Below are positions 55,098 through 62,118 of a DNA stretch of 64,000 nt, piece by piece. The notes beneath the pieces were generated by a model that was not told the origin of the DNA, did not search any database, and saw only the letters and a program-made list of their open reading frames with translations. A program made the position numbers and the translations under genes. Within the stretch, counting starts at the first letter, position 1; the number at the start of each line of letters is the position of its first letter. Source of the stretch: Maricaulis sp048270095 (GTDB taxonomy: Bacteria > Pseudomonadota > Alphaproteobacteria > Caulobacterales > Maricaulaceae); contig NZ_JBLWTL010000007.1 in assembly GCF_048270095.1 (NCBI RefSeq), positions 51,220 through 115,219 of the forward strand. Reading direction: 5' to 3'.

Positions 55098-55562
55098 ATG
55101 CGCCATTTCACGATCACAGCACTGACCGCGCTCGCTGCCCTGGCGGGTGTGGGCGTTGACGTCCTGGCACAGGATGCTGCCTCGCCGGAGGGGCAGGTCT
55201 ATGCCGTGACGTTCGGGGATAGTCCGCCGGTCAGCGGCAAGACGGTCCTCTATACCTTCGAAACCGGCAATATGATCTCGTCGCAAGTCCCGCTTGCCTT
55301 TGGCGAGCATGACCAGCCGGGCGGGTCCGGGACGTGGCGGGCTGAGGGAATGGTGGGGATACAGGGCAATGGCGCGTCGGGCGGCGATGGGCCGCCGGAG
55401 ATCGGCAGTCACCCGCTCCAGCATCTGCAATTGCTGGCGGCGGGGTCTGACCTGGCGATGTGCCAGAGCTGGCCGCAAATCGCCATTGGCGAGAGCGCCG
55501 ATCCGCAAACATTGTGCTGGATCACCAACCCCGATGTCGTTTCGGTGGAACGCCGCCAATAG
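55098..55562 (+). CDS. Small secreted two-cysteine family protein, paralogue A
   Basis: A 154-residue protein with signal peptide (MRHFTITALTALAALAGVGV, cleaved near AQD). The mature part starts SPEGQVYAVTFGD and ends LAMCQSWPQIAIGESADPQT then LCWITNPDVVSVERRQ. It belongs to a four-member tandem family in this window (also 56176, 56770, 57248). Shared features are the S-x-GQ-x-Y start, C-x-SWP, CW(I/F) and a final Gln; the two Cys probably form a disulfide. No known domain recognised. ATG 55098 follows GAGGGGG. It is the first gene after the repeat-rich intergenic region. Confidence 0.8.
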   Translation: MRHFTITALTALAALAGVGVDVLAQDAASPEGQVYAVTFGDSPPVSGKTVLYTFETGNMISSQVPLAFGEHDQPGGSGTWRAEGMVGIQGNGASGGDGPPEIGSHPLQHLQLLAAGSDLAMCQSWPQIAIGESADPQTLCWITNPDVVSVERRQ

Positions 55563-55616
55563 GCGGTGGCACGCAGCCCGCTTCGCCCGCCTTGCGGCCT
55601 CGAGCCGGGCGGAGAG

Positions 55617-55634
55617 CCGGGATGACAACGCGTT
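55617..55634. repeat. Partial copy of the palindromic element
   Basis: CCGGGATGACAACGCGTT repeats exactly the right end of the element at 54573-54590. It lies between the converging ends of paralogue A and the YkgJ-type gene; the rest of the element is missing or diverged here. Confidence 0.7.
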
Positions 55635-55666
55635 CTGGTCGCCCGGAATGCCGCCAAGGCGTGCCC

Positions 55667-56002
55667 CTAGGCCGCTCCCGCCTCGCGCACCCTTTCCCCC
55701 ATCACGCCATTGGCGCGGATCGCCTTTTGGCATTCGAAACTGCCCGCACGGAAGGCGCGGCAGGCTTCGGGGCGGTGTTCGTAGACGGCGCACAGCGCCT
55801 CGCCGGTCTCAAGGCGCAGATGGGTGCAGTGGCCGCAACTGAAATCGACGAAAGCGCGGCCGCCCTCCTCGAACAGGCTGTCTGCGGGCAGGGCGGCGGG
55901 ACCGATCCGGGCCTGGTCTTCCGGCAGCAAGACGAGATAGCGCGGATGGCGGCTGAAACAGCAGGCTCCGCAGGCGACGCAGTCAAACGCCAGATCCGAC
56001 AT
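55667..56002 (-). CDS. YkgJ-family zinc/iron cysteine-cluster protein
   Basis: A 111-residue protein with the Cys cluster DCVACGACCFSRHPRYLVLL (CxxCxxCC, about residues 7-26) and further Cys in FSCGHCTHLRLETGEALCAVY and EACRAFRAGSFEC, in this case written across about residues 60-96. The YkgJ family binds a metal ion or cluster and often accompanies oxidoreductases or modification enzymes; its own activity is unknown. ATG 56002 gives the natural N-terminus, although no strong ribosome site was seen. It sits between two members of the secreted family on the opposite strand. Confidence 0.87.
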   Translation of the reverse strand: MSDLAFDCVACGACCFSRHPRYLVLLPEDQARIGPAALPADSLFEEGGRAFVDFSCGHCTHLRLETGEALCAVYEHRPEACRAFRAGSFECQKAIRANGVMGERVREAGAA

Positions 56003-56114
56003 GTGAAGTGACAAACCCGCCGCGCGAAGGCGCCCTTGCACCCCGGCCCGCAGCGCGCGGGATGTACGCCAGTCAGCGGCGATTTGCACCTGGAAAATTG
56101 GCGGCCGGTGTGAA

Positions 56115-56138
56115 CACGGCCCGTTAATCCGGGCCGTG
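56115..56138. repeat. Strong hairpin upstream of secreted paralogue B
   Basis: CACGGCCCG (56115-56123) pairs with CGGGCCGTG (56130-56138) around the loop TTAATC. It lies between the divergent YkgJ-type gene and paralogue B, 38 bases before the latter's start. No T-tract follows. Its GGCCCGTTAATCCGGGCC pattern resembles the terminator at 30796-30824. Confidence 0.55.
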
Positions 56139-56175
56139 CTTGGCTGGCCCTCAAGCAAGACGACGGGGAGGTCCT

Positions 56176-56610
56176 ATGCGTATTTCCATCCACACCGGCT
56201 GTTTCGGGGCGCTTGCGGCCTGTGCTGTGGCCTTGATGCCGTTTGCTGTGCCGGCCGCGACAGCCCAGGCATCGGCTTCGCCCTCGGGGCAGGTCTATCA
56301 GACCGGTTTCGGGTCCGAGACAACCACGACGCTGGCGATCGAGTTTGGTCGTGGCGAGCGCGGAGGGACGGTGAGCATTACCGAGCTCGGTCTCGCACCC
56401 GCCCCGCCACCGCCCGGCCTGGAATTCGGCATGCTGGGGCAATGGAGCCAGGCGGCGGACGGTTCGGTGACGGTCAGCGGCTCGCTCTATTTCCTGCCCG
56501 GCGGTGGTCCGGCTGTGTGCGAGAGCTGGGCGGCGGATTATTCCGAGCAGGAGGAGACCTGCTGGTTCAGCCATAATGGCGCCAGCTATGGCCCGCTCCT
56601 CCTGCAATAG
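56176..56610 (+). CDS. Small secreted two-cysteine family protein, paralogue B
   Basis: A 144-residue protein with a signal peptide (MRISIHTGCFGALAACAVAL, cleaved near ATAQ, residue 31-34). The mature part has SASPSGQVYQTGFGSETTTT, LAPAPPPPGLEFGMLGQWS and the Cys pair as PAVCESWAADYSEQEETCWF; it ends LLLQ. Of the four paralogues it is the one with an Ala in place of the Pro of SWP. A strand-rich body and one probable disulfide are expected. ATG 56176 follows GGGGAGG. No known domain. Confidence 0.78.
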   Translation: MRISIHTGCFGALAACAVALMPFAVPAATAQASASPSGQVYQTGFGSETTTTLAIEFGRGERGGTVSITELGLAPAPPPPGLEFGMLGQWSQAADGSVTVSGSLYFLPGGGPAVCESWAADYSEQEETCWFSHNGASYGPLLLQ

Positions 56611-56769
56611 GTCTCGCTGCAATGGCGCCGGGCCGGCCAGCCGGGGTTGATGCCAGTTTCTTCGGGAGCGTCGGGATCGGTAAAATTCTACGCGCTCACC
56701 AAGCGCGATCTTAAACCCCGGCCGCTAGACCGGTGTCCAACCCGCTCCAGTCAAGAAACGGAAAACCTC

Positions 56770-57198
56770 ATGAAAACAACGCTGCTGGCCAGCCTGAGTG
56801 TCCTCCTCCTCGCACCTGTCGCCTTCGCCGATGACGGCCCTGCGGGACAGGAATTCACGGCGGTCGCGACCCGCAATACCGATTTCGCCCGCGAGGGCCA
56901 GACGGCGACCATCCGTTTCGAGGCTGGCGGCGATATCACCGTGTCCGGCGTCATGGATGCGATGGGGTCGGATCCATGGACGAGCTATTGGCAAGCGGAA
57001 TCCAACGGCGAAATCACCAATGGTGCCTCGATTTTCTGGATGGATCCCTTTGGTGATCGTCCGACCTGCCGCAGCTGGCCGGACTATCCGATCGGCGCCG
57101 ATATCGAATCCGTCGGCGGAGACTGGGAAGCCACCGGCGTCTGCTGGATCGGCCCCGAGGGCGGCGAAGGGGATTGGCGGATCACCCGCACGCAATAG
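56770..57198 (+). CDS. Small secreted two-cysteine family protein, paralogue C
   Basis: A 142-residue protein with signal peptide MKTTLLASLSVLLLAPVAFA. The mature part begins DDGPAGQEFTAVATRN and holds RPTCRSWPDYPIGADIESVG, then WEATGVCWIGPEGGEG; it ends RTQ. The two Cys and C-x-SWP match paralogues A and D, but the loop between the cysteines is longer. It has fewer features in common with B. The 159-base gap from paralogue B holds no gene. Function unknown; secreted or periplasmic. Confidence 0.78.
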   Translation: MKTTLLASLSVLLLAPVAFADDGPAGQEFTAVATRNTDFAREGQTATIRFEAGGDITVSGVMDAMGSDPWTSYWQAESNGEITNGASIFWMDPFGDRPTCRSWPDYPIGADIESVGGDWEATGVCWIGPEGGEGDWRITRTQ

Positions 57199-57247
57199 TG
57201 AACGCCAAAGCCTTGCCCATGCACGTTGATATCAAGGGGATTATATC

Positions 57248-57706
57248 ATGCTGAAATCATTCGCCGTCGCCACCATTGCCACGCTCATGCTCGCTGGCGC
57301 TGCCGCCGCGCAGGACGCCTCGGCCGCGGCCAGCCCGAGCGGTCAGATCTATCGGGTCAGCTTCGCCAATGTCGATCCGGTGTTTGGCGGGTCGATCTAT
57401 TTCGAGTTCGATGACTGGGGGATTTCTTCCTACACCGAGAGCGGTATTGGCGGCGCCGACAGTCCGGGCGGGACGGGCTCGTGGGATGCCGAGGGCGCCG
57501 CAATCTCGATTTATGGCGATGCAGGCGAGGCGCCGGACCCCGGTGACCCCCTTCCGCCCGCGCCGGCATTTCAGCTCTTCGCTGACGGACAGAGCCAGGT
57601 TCGTTGCGAGAGCTGGCCCCGGATTGAGGTCGGTGCCAGCGCGGATCCGCAATCGCTGTGCTGGATCACCAGCCCCAATGTCCTGGCGGTCGAGCGCACG
57701 CAATAG
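57248..57706 (+). CDS. Small secreted two-cysteine family protein, paralogue D
   Basis: A 152-residue protein with signal peptide MLKSFAVATIATLMLAGAAA, cleaved near AQD. Mature part: SPSGQIYRVSFANVDPVFGG, then QVRCESWPRIEVGASADPQS and LCWITSPNVLAVERTQ. It matches paralogue A closely at both ends (C-x-SWP-x-I, ADPQ-x-LCWIT-x-P-x-V), so A and D are the nearest pair. Pro-rich stretch EAPDPGDPLPPAPAFQLF lies in the middle. ATG 57248. It is followed by a DUF481 gene 94 bases on, so the outer-membrane context fits a surface role, as inference. Confidence 0.8.
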   Translation: MLKSFAVATIATLMLAGAAAAQDASAAASPSGQIYRVSFANVDPVFGGSIYFEFDDWGISSYTESGIGGADSPGGTGSWDAEGAAISIYGDAGEAPDPGDPLPPAPAFQLFADGQSQVRCESWPRIEVGASADPQSLCWITSPNVLAVERTQ

Positions 57707-57800
57707 TGTGCCGGGCCACCAAATATTAAGGATGACGCTCTAGCGGTTGGACTGGAAGAAAGTGGTGCGCTCGTGTCCGCTGCAAGCCGGGAATATCGCG

Positions 57801-58844
57801 ATGCGCCTGCCTGTCTTATCATTTCTGGCCCTGATCCTCGCCGCCGCCGCGCCGGGGGCAGCCACCGCCGAAATCCCGCAAGCCTATCAGGCGCTGCTGG
57901 CCGAGGCGGCTGAACGCCAGAATGATGATGCACGCTTTCTCGAGACCGCCGATATGGTCGCGGTGCTGGTCGAGGGCGGCCGCGCCGCTGTGCATGCGGA
58001 TATTCTCGCCCATCTGCCGCACCGCGCCAGCGCCGTCGCCGATTGGCCCTTGCCGGAACCGGCCGCACCTCCGGACCCGGCTGCTGCACCGGAGCCTCAG
58101 CGAGAGCATCGCGATCTCGGCGGCGCGCCGATCGATCTCAGCGAAGCGCCCGAAGGGTCCGGCGGCTGGCTGGCCGGCTCGATCCGCAGGCTGCGGCCTG
58201 ACAGCTGGGCCGGCCATGTCCGCGCCGGTGTCCAGCTGGAACGCGGTAATTCCGAACTCACCGATTTCACCTTCGCCATCGAGCTGGACCGCGAGCTTGA
58301 GGATGGCTGGCGCATTGACAGCCAGTTCGAATATTTCCTGTCGGAAAGCGCCACCCAGACCACACGCGACAACTGGCTCGCCGAGCTCCGCACCACGCGC
58401 GAACTCGACAGCGGCATCGGCTATTACGGCGGCGGCTCCTATGAGCGCGATCTGATCGGCCTGTATGAACGCTCGGCCTTTATCACCGGGGGCGGGATCT
58501 GGCATGCGCTGGACGGGCCAAAGCTGGATTGGGTGCTGCGCGCCGGCGCCGGCCAGCGTTTTCGCGAAGACCGCCTGAATGGCGAGACCTACACCGATTG
58601 GGTCGCCGAGGCCGGATCGAGCCTGCATTACCAGATTTCCGAAACCTCCCGCTTCGGCTCGGAGACGACCGCTTTCCTCGGCGGCGGCTCACGCATCGAT
58701 CAGCGCTTCACCCTGACCAATCGCCTGTTTGGCAACTGGGCGATCCAGACCGGCCTTCGCATCGAGCATGAATTCGCGGACCGCCCCGGCTATGAGCCAA
58801 CCGATATGCGGCTGGACATTTCCCTGCTCTACGCTTTCGATTGA
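57801..58844 (+). CDS. DUF481 family putative outer-membrane beta-barrel protein
   Basis: A 347-residue protein with signal peptide (MRLPVLSFLALILAAAAPGA, residues 1-20 and beyond) and a Pro-rich, disordered N-terminal region (to about residue 120). The C-terminal 220 residues show DUF481 strands: GHVRAGVQLERGNSELTDF, IDSQFEYFLSESATQTTRDN, YYGGGSYERDL and a C-terminal LDISLLYAFD with aromatic ending as in outer-membrane barrels. DUF481 proteins are often salt-stress or YdiY-like. ATG 57801 follows GGGA. The final 65 bases are part of a segment duplicated near 60.5 kb. Confidence 0.85.
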   Translation: MRLPVLSFLALILAAAAPGAATAEIPQAYQALLAEAAERQNDDARFLETADMVAVLVEGGRAAVHADILAHLPHRASAVADWPLPEPAAPPDPAAAPEPQREHRDLGGAPIDLSEAPEGSGGWLAGSIRRLRPDSWAGHVRAGVQLERGNSELTDFTFAIELDRELEDGWRIDSQFEYFLSESATQTTRDNWLAELRTTRELDSGIGYYGGGSYERDLIGLYERSAFITGGGIWHALDGPKLDWVLRAGAGQRFREDRLNGETYTDWVAEAGSSLHYQISETSRFGSETTAFLGGGSRIDQRFTLTNRLFGNWAIQTGLRIEHEFADRPGYEPTDMRLDISLLYAFD

Positions 58845-58957
58845 TCCGTGCCGCCTGAGGTCTTGTTATCACCTGGCGCTGGCGCGCACGGCTGATACAG
58901 GGCAATCTGGCCGTCGTGGCCAGTGGCGGTATCGGGGGACTCCGGGTGAGCGAAATC
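58780..58957. repeat. Duplicated segment, copy A (DUF481 3' end and following leader)
   Basis: This stretch holds the last codons of DUF481, its intergenic sequence and the first codons of the small reading frame at 58946. It matches 60526-60697 with about a 7-base net gap. Shared blocks include ATATGCGGCTG, CACCTGGCGCTGGCG, TGATACAGGGCAATCTGGCC and GGGTGAGCGAAATCG. The pattern points to an old duplication of a gene-end/gene-start unit. Confidence 0.72.
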
Positions 58958-59041
58958 GTGCAGCCAAAGCGATCGGTGGGATATCCACGCATTGAGCGGA
59001 CCGTGCCGGAGTCGGATCCGGTCGCAGAACAGGGAGGCTAG
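58946..59041 (+). pseudogene. Truncated start of a gene resembling the one at 60685
   Basis: A GTG-started frame of 31 codons preceded by GGGGG as at the 60685 gene. The first residues read MSEIVQPKRSV against MSEIERPKGAW, after which likeness ends and a TAG stops the frame. It is probably a decayed remnant of the duplicated gene start, although a real short peptide is not ruled out. The next gene begins just 1 base after the stop. Confidence 0.4.
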
Positions 59042-59042
59042 A

Positions 59043-59645
59043 TTGATCCTTCAGGCCGAAGCGGGGTCATTCCCGCGCCATATCGACCGCATCCTCTTCA
59101 TCGCCGGACTGGTGATCTACACCGCCGGCCAGGTGCTGCTCAATCTCGGCCAGGACTTTGTGGCGGCGCAGAGCCCGGTGGATTTCGCCCATTGGCTCTT
59201 ACTGACCGGCGCGCTCTTCCTGATCCCTTTCGTGGCGCGTCTGCCCTGGCGCAATCTTCACCTCATCACCATCCCGCTGATGCTGGTCGGGATCGCCTCC
59301 GTGGTCGGGATGTGTGTGCTCGACTTCATCTTCTGGAGCCTGCCGGACGGGGAGTTTGAGCGTGAGGTGGCCGGCCATCTGATCGCGACGCCGGCGATCT
59401 GGCAGCCCTTCATGGCCATCGGGCCGAATTATATTTTCGGCGCCGGGCTGATGCTGCCCAGCCTGTCCTACTGGAACCGGTCGCGCGCCGGTGTGGTGCT
59501 GGTCGTGGCCGGCACGGCGATCATCGCGCTGCTGTTTCACTGGTTCAATGTGGTCGGCTATATCGCGCTGACACTGGGCTATGTGTTGTGTTTCGATGTC
59601 CTGCGGCCGGCGCGGACGCTCCAACCCGCACAGGAGACATCATGA
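59043..59645 (+). CDS. Membrane protein of six helices, function unknown
   Basis: A 200-residue integral membrane protein starting at TTG 59043 with GGGAGG six bases upstream. About six hydrophobic helices are seen: HIDRILFIAGLVIYTAGQVL (about residues 11-30), WLLLTGALFLIPFVARL, NLHLITIPLMLVGIASVVGM, and later ALLFHWFNVVGYIALTLGYV. The loop PNYIFGAGLMLPSLSYWNRSR lies near residue 140. I do not recognise the family. The stop overlaps the GFA gene's ATG by 4 bases, so the two are coupled. Confidence 0.78.
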   Translation: MILQAEAGSFPRHIDRILFIAGLVIYTAGQVLLNLGQDFVAAQSPVDFAHWLLLTGALFLIPFVARLPWRNLHLITIPLMLVGIASVVGMCVLDFIFWSLPDGEFEREVAGHLIATPAIWQPFMAIGPNYIFGAGLMLPSLSYWNRSRAGVVLVVAGTAIIALLFHWFNVVGYIALTLGYVLCFDVLRPARTLQPAQETS

Positions 59646-60154
59646 CGGATGCCCCGATACAGGATACCACGGCACAGGATGCCCATACCGGCTCGTGCTT
59701 TTGCGGCGCGGTGCAATACCGGCTGACGCGCGATCCGATGTTCGTGCATGCCTGCCATTGCCGCGATTGCCGCAAACAGACCGGTGGCCCGTTCGCCATC
59801 AATGGCCTGATCGAACGCGATGCGGTCGAGCTGATCGCCGGTCAGCCGGTGCGCCATGAGCAGAAGACCGGCAGCGGCAAGCCGCATGATATCTGGCGCT
59901 GCGAGACTTGTGGCAATGCGGTGTGGAGCGATTATGGCCGCCGCGAAGTAATGGTGTTTATCCGCGTTGCGACGCTGGATGATCCCGAGCGCTGCCCGCC
60001 CGATGTCCACATCTTCACGCGCAGCGCTTTGCCCTTCACCGAAATTCCGGACGAGGCGCGTCAATTCAGGGTTTTCTACGATATGCGGGCCGAATGGCCG
60101 GCCGCGGCGCTGGAGCGTTTTGCGGCGCTCGATACGCGCTGGCTCGGAGCCTGA
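59642..60154 (+). CDS. GFA/CENP-V family zinc protein
   Basis: A 170-residue protein of the glutathione-dependent formaldehyde-activating (GFA) family. Zn-binding Cys occur in GSCFCGAVQYRL (about residues 17-28), HACHCRDCRKQTGGPF (about 36-51) and CETCGNAVWSDYG (about 84-96), the classical three-pair arrangement. Family members have been linked to formaldehyde-glutathione chemistry, but many have other or unknown roles. It starts 4 bases inside the membrane protein's end. Downstream is a 530-base region without a clear gene. Confidence 0.92.
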   Translation: MTDAPIQDTTAQDAHTGSCFCGAVQYRLTRDPMFVHACHCRDCRKQTGGPFAINGLIERDAVELIAGQPVRHEQKTGSGKPHDIWRCETCGNAVWSDYGRREVMVFIRVATLDDPERCPPDVHIFTRSALPFTEIPDEARQFRVFYDMRAEWPAAALERFAALDTRWLGA

Positions 60155-60684
60155 TCGGGCAGGGACTTATCCGCCCCCCGTCGATGGCGACCTATACTGC
60201 AGTCACGTTCAAGAGGCGGCCGTGCACAGCCGCGTCCCGAACGGGTGGCGCTGGACGCGCAAGGGCTGACGGGCCGGACGCGCTTCCTTAATCGGCTTCA
60301 CCGGGTTGTGGATGGTCCGCCGGATCGCAGACACCTCAATACCCATACCAGACTGACCGGACGGATCATCCGCAATGCCCGCCGGGCCGATTGCCTGGAG
60401 AGCGGGCCTGTGCGTGCGTCGAAAACCAACCCGTCCCGCGGGCGACCGGCATCGAGAACCAAGTGGTCCATGACCGCCCGCTGCAAACCGGAAATCTCAC
60501 AGCGCGCCCTTTCGTCCCGCCCCGGACCGCCCCGGCTCTGAGCCGGTCGATATGCGGCTGGGCATTGCCCGGCTCGACGCCTGCGATTGATCTGAACCGC
60601 CTTCGGTCTGGCTCGCACCTGGCGCTGGCGCCCACGGTTGATACAGGGCAATCTGGCCGTACTGGCAGTCTTGGGGGAATACGG
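60155..60684. other. Gene-poor interval with a decayed DUF481 end
   Basis: From 60155 to about 60525 I see no gene with a start, codon bias or domain; short open frames are Arg/Pro-rich and look like noise. From 60526 the sequence repeats the 3' end of DUF481 and the following leader (copy B of the duplication). The interval is therefore partly a pseudogene remnant. Confidence 0.6.
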
Positions 60685-60697
60685 GTGAGCGAAATCG
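60526..60697. repeat. Duplicated segment, copy B
   Basis: Matches 58780-58957. Here the DUF481 codons are degraded (no upstream open frame) but the leader and the GTG start (60685) are intact and open into a full-length gene. Copy B therefore supplies the working start region, and copy A keeps the working DUF481 end. Confidence 0.72.
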
Positions 60698-61677
60698 AGC
60701 GGCCGAAAGGGGCCTGGATCTGGGTTGGCGCGCGACTCCTGCGGGTCTTTTTCCTGTTGGTCCTGGTGGCCGGCCTGTTCTACGCGCTCGGCGGAACCGA
60801 TTCCGGGGCGGGCCTTTCCGGCGGATTTACCGCCCTGTTCGCTTTACCCTTCTGCCTTGGCGCCATCCTTCAATACGTGATCAGTCCCGCCGGAACGACG
60901 GATGCGAGCTGGACCGCGGCCCTGGCCGGTTTTCTGTTGCTGGCCGTGATGGTGATTGTCGGCGTTTTCTTCCGCGAGGGCTTGGTCTGCATCGTCTTCC
61001 TGGCCGTGCCCTGGTGGCTCAGTGCCTGGCTGGGCGCCCTGCTCGTCAGCGGGCTGCACGCGCGCTTTCGCCAGCGTGCCGTGCTGCACAGTGCCGGGCT
61101 GATTATCCTGCCCTTCGCCCTGTTATTGCTGGGACCGCTTGCGACCAATCCCACCCATCATTTCGAGGTCCGGCGCTCGGTGGTGATCGAGGCAGAGGCG
61201 GAGCGCATCTGGCCGCATCTTCTGACGCTCGACGGTCTTTCCGATGATGAAGGTGTCTGGACAATTGCCCAGGACGTGTTGCGCATCCCGCGGCCGCGCT
61301 CGGCGCTGGTGGTGGGGGAGGGCGTTGGCGCCGTACGTCTGGCGCGCTGGGGCGAGCATATTGGTTTCGAGGAGCACGTGACGGGCTGGTCGCAGAACAG
61401 CGAGCTGGCCTGGCGCTTCGTCTTTCCTGACGATTCAATCGCGCGCCATACCGATGCGCATATCGGTCCCGATAGCGACTTTCTCGGCATCGAGACCGGC
61501 AGCTACACGCTGACCCCGCTCGGCGATGGACATACCCGCCTGACCCTGATGACGCGCTACCGTGCGAGTAGCCCCGCCAATCATTATAGCGCTGTGTGGG
61601 GCGAGATCATCCTGGGCGGTATCCAGCGCAATATCCTCACCGTGATCGCAGACCGGAGTGAGGCGGAGGCGGGCTAG
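60685..61677 (+). CDS. Membrane protein with C-terminal SRPBCC/START-like domain
   Basis: A 330-residue protein. The first 150 residues form about five transmembrane helices (LLRVFFLLVLVAGLFYALGG, GFTALFALPFCLGAILQYVI, FLLLAVMVIVGVFF and others). From about residue 160 a SRPBCC-type domain begins HFEVRRSVVIEAEAERIWPH, which is the usual strand-helix start, with WSQNSELAWRFVFPDD and TLTPLGDGHTRLTLMTRYRA before a long C-terminal helix. SRPBCC domains bind hydrophobic ligands, so membrane-bound lipid or polyketide handling is possible. GTG 60685 has GGGGG upstream, as in copy A. Confidence 0.83.
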   Translation: MSEIERPKGAWIWVGARLLRVFFLLVLVAGLFYALGGTDSGAGLSGGFTALFALPFCLGAILQYVISPAGTTDASWTAALAGFLLLAVMVIVGVFFREGLVCIVFLAVPWWLSAWLGALLVSGLHARFRQRAVLHSAGLIILPFALLLLGPLATNPTHHFEVRRSVVIEAEAERIWPHLLTLDGLSDDEGVWTIAQDVLRIPRPRSALVVGEGVGAVRLARWGEHIGFEEHVTGWSQNSELAWRFVFPDDSIARHTDAHIGPDSDFLGIETGSYTLTPLGDGHTRLTLMTRYRASSPANHYSAVWGEIILGGIQRNILTVIADRSEAEAG

Positions 61678-61775
61678 TCGGGGGCGGCAATAACCGGCGC
61701 GGTCATCGCGTATCCAGTCACGGGGGACACGCATCGCCGGTGTTGCGGCCGTATCCTGTCCCCCGGATTGAAAGC

Positions 61776-61895
61776 CTATTTCTTCCCAGGCGGAACGACT
61801 GTGCCCTTGGTGGATGGTGCCGCAGCGATGGTTTTCTTCTTCTCCGCTTTCGGCTTCTTGATTTCCTTGTTGGATTTTTGCTGACCCTTGGCCAT
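61776..61895 (-). CDS. Small Lys-rich protein (39 residues)
   Basis: ATG 61895 is preceded by AAAGGAG seven bases upstream and opens a 39-residue frame, too short for routine gene calling. The product begins MAKGQQKSNKEIKKPKAEKK and ends KGTVVPPGKK: about a third Lys, with Gln, Ala and Pro, no hydrophobic core and no Cys. I recall similar short MAKGQ-type, Lys-rich conserved proteins in proteobacteria. Likely disordered, possibly ribosome- or nucleic-acid-associated, but that is inference. It is alone on the minus strand in a 441-base gap between two plus-strand genes. Confidence 0.82.
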   Translation of the reverse strand: MAKGQQKSNKEIKKPKAEKKKTIAAAPSTKGTVVPPGKK

Positions 61896-62118
61896 GGCAT
61901 GCTCCTTTGAGCGAGGTCCGGCGGACCGCGTGTGGCAATGTTACGCCTGTCCGCAGCCGCGCGATAGCGTTGTTTTGCTTGCCACCGGCGCCGGGCTTGC
62001 GCGCATTTGTCCCCGCCCGGGGCTGGCGGACTTATGCTGTAATACGCCTGAAAGCGGGGCTCTGTACCTGAGCCGCGAAGCAGTTGTATAAAGAGGCTGA
62101 ATGTTCTGGGGAGGACAC

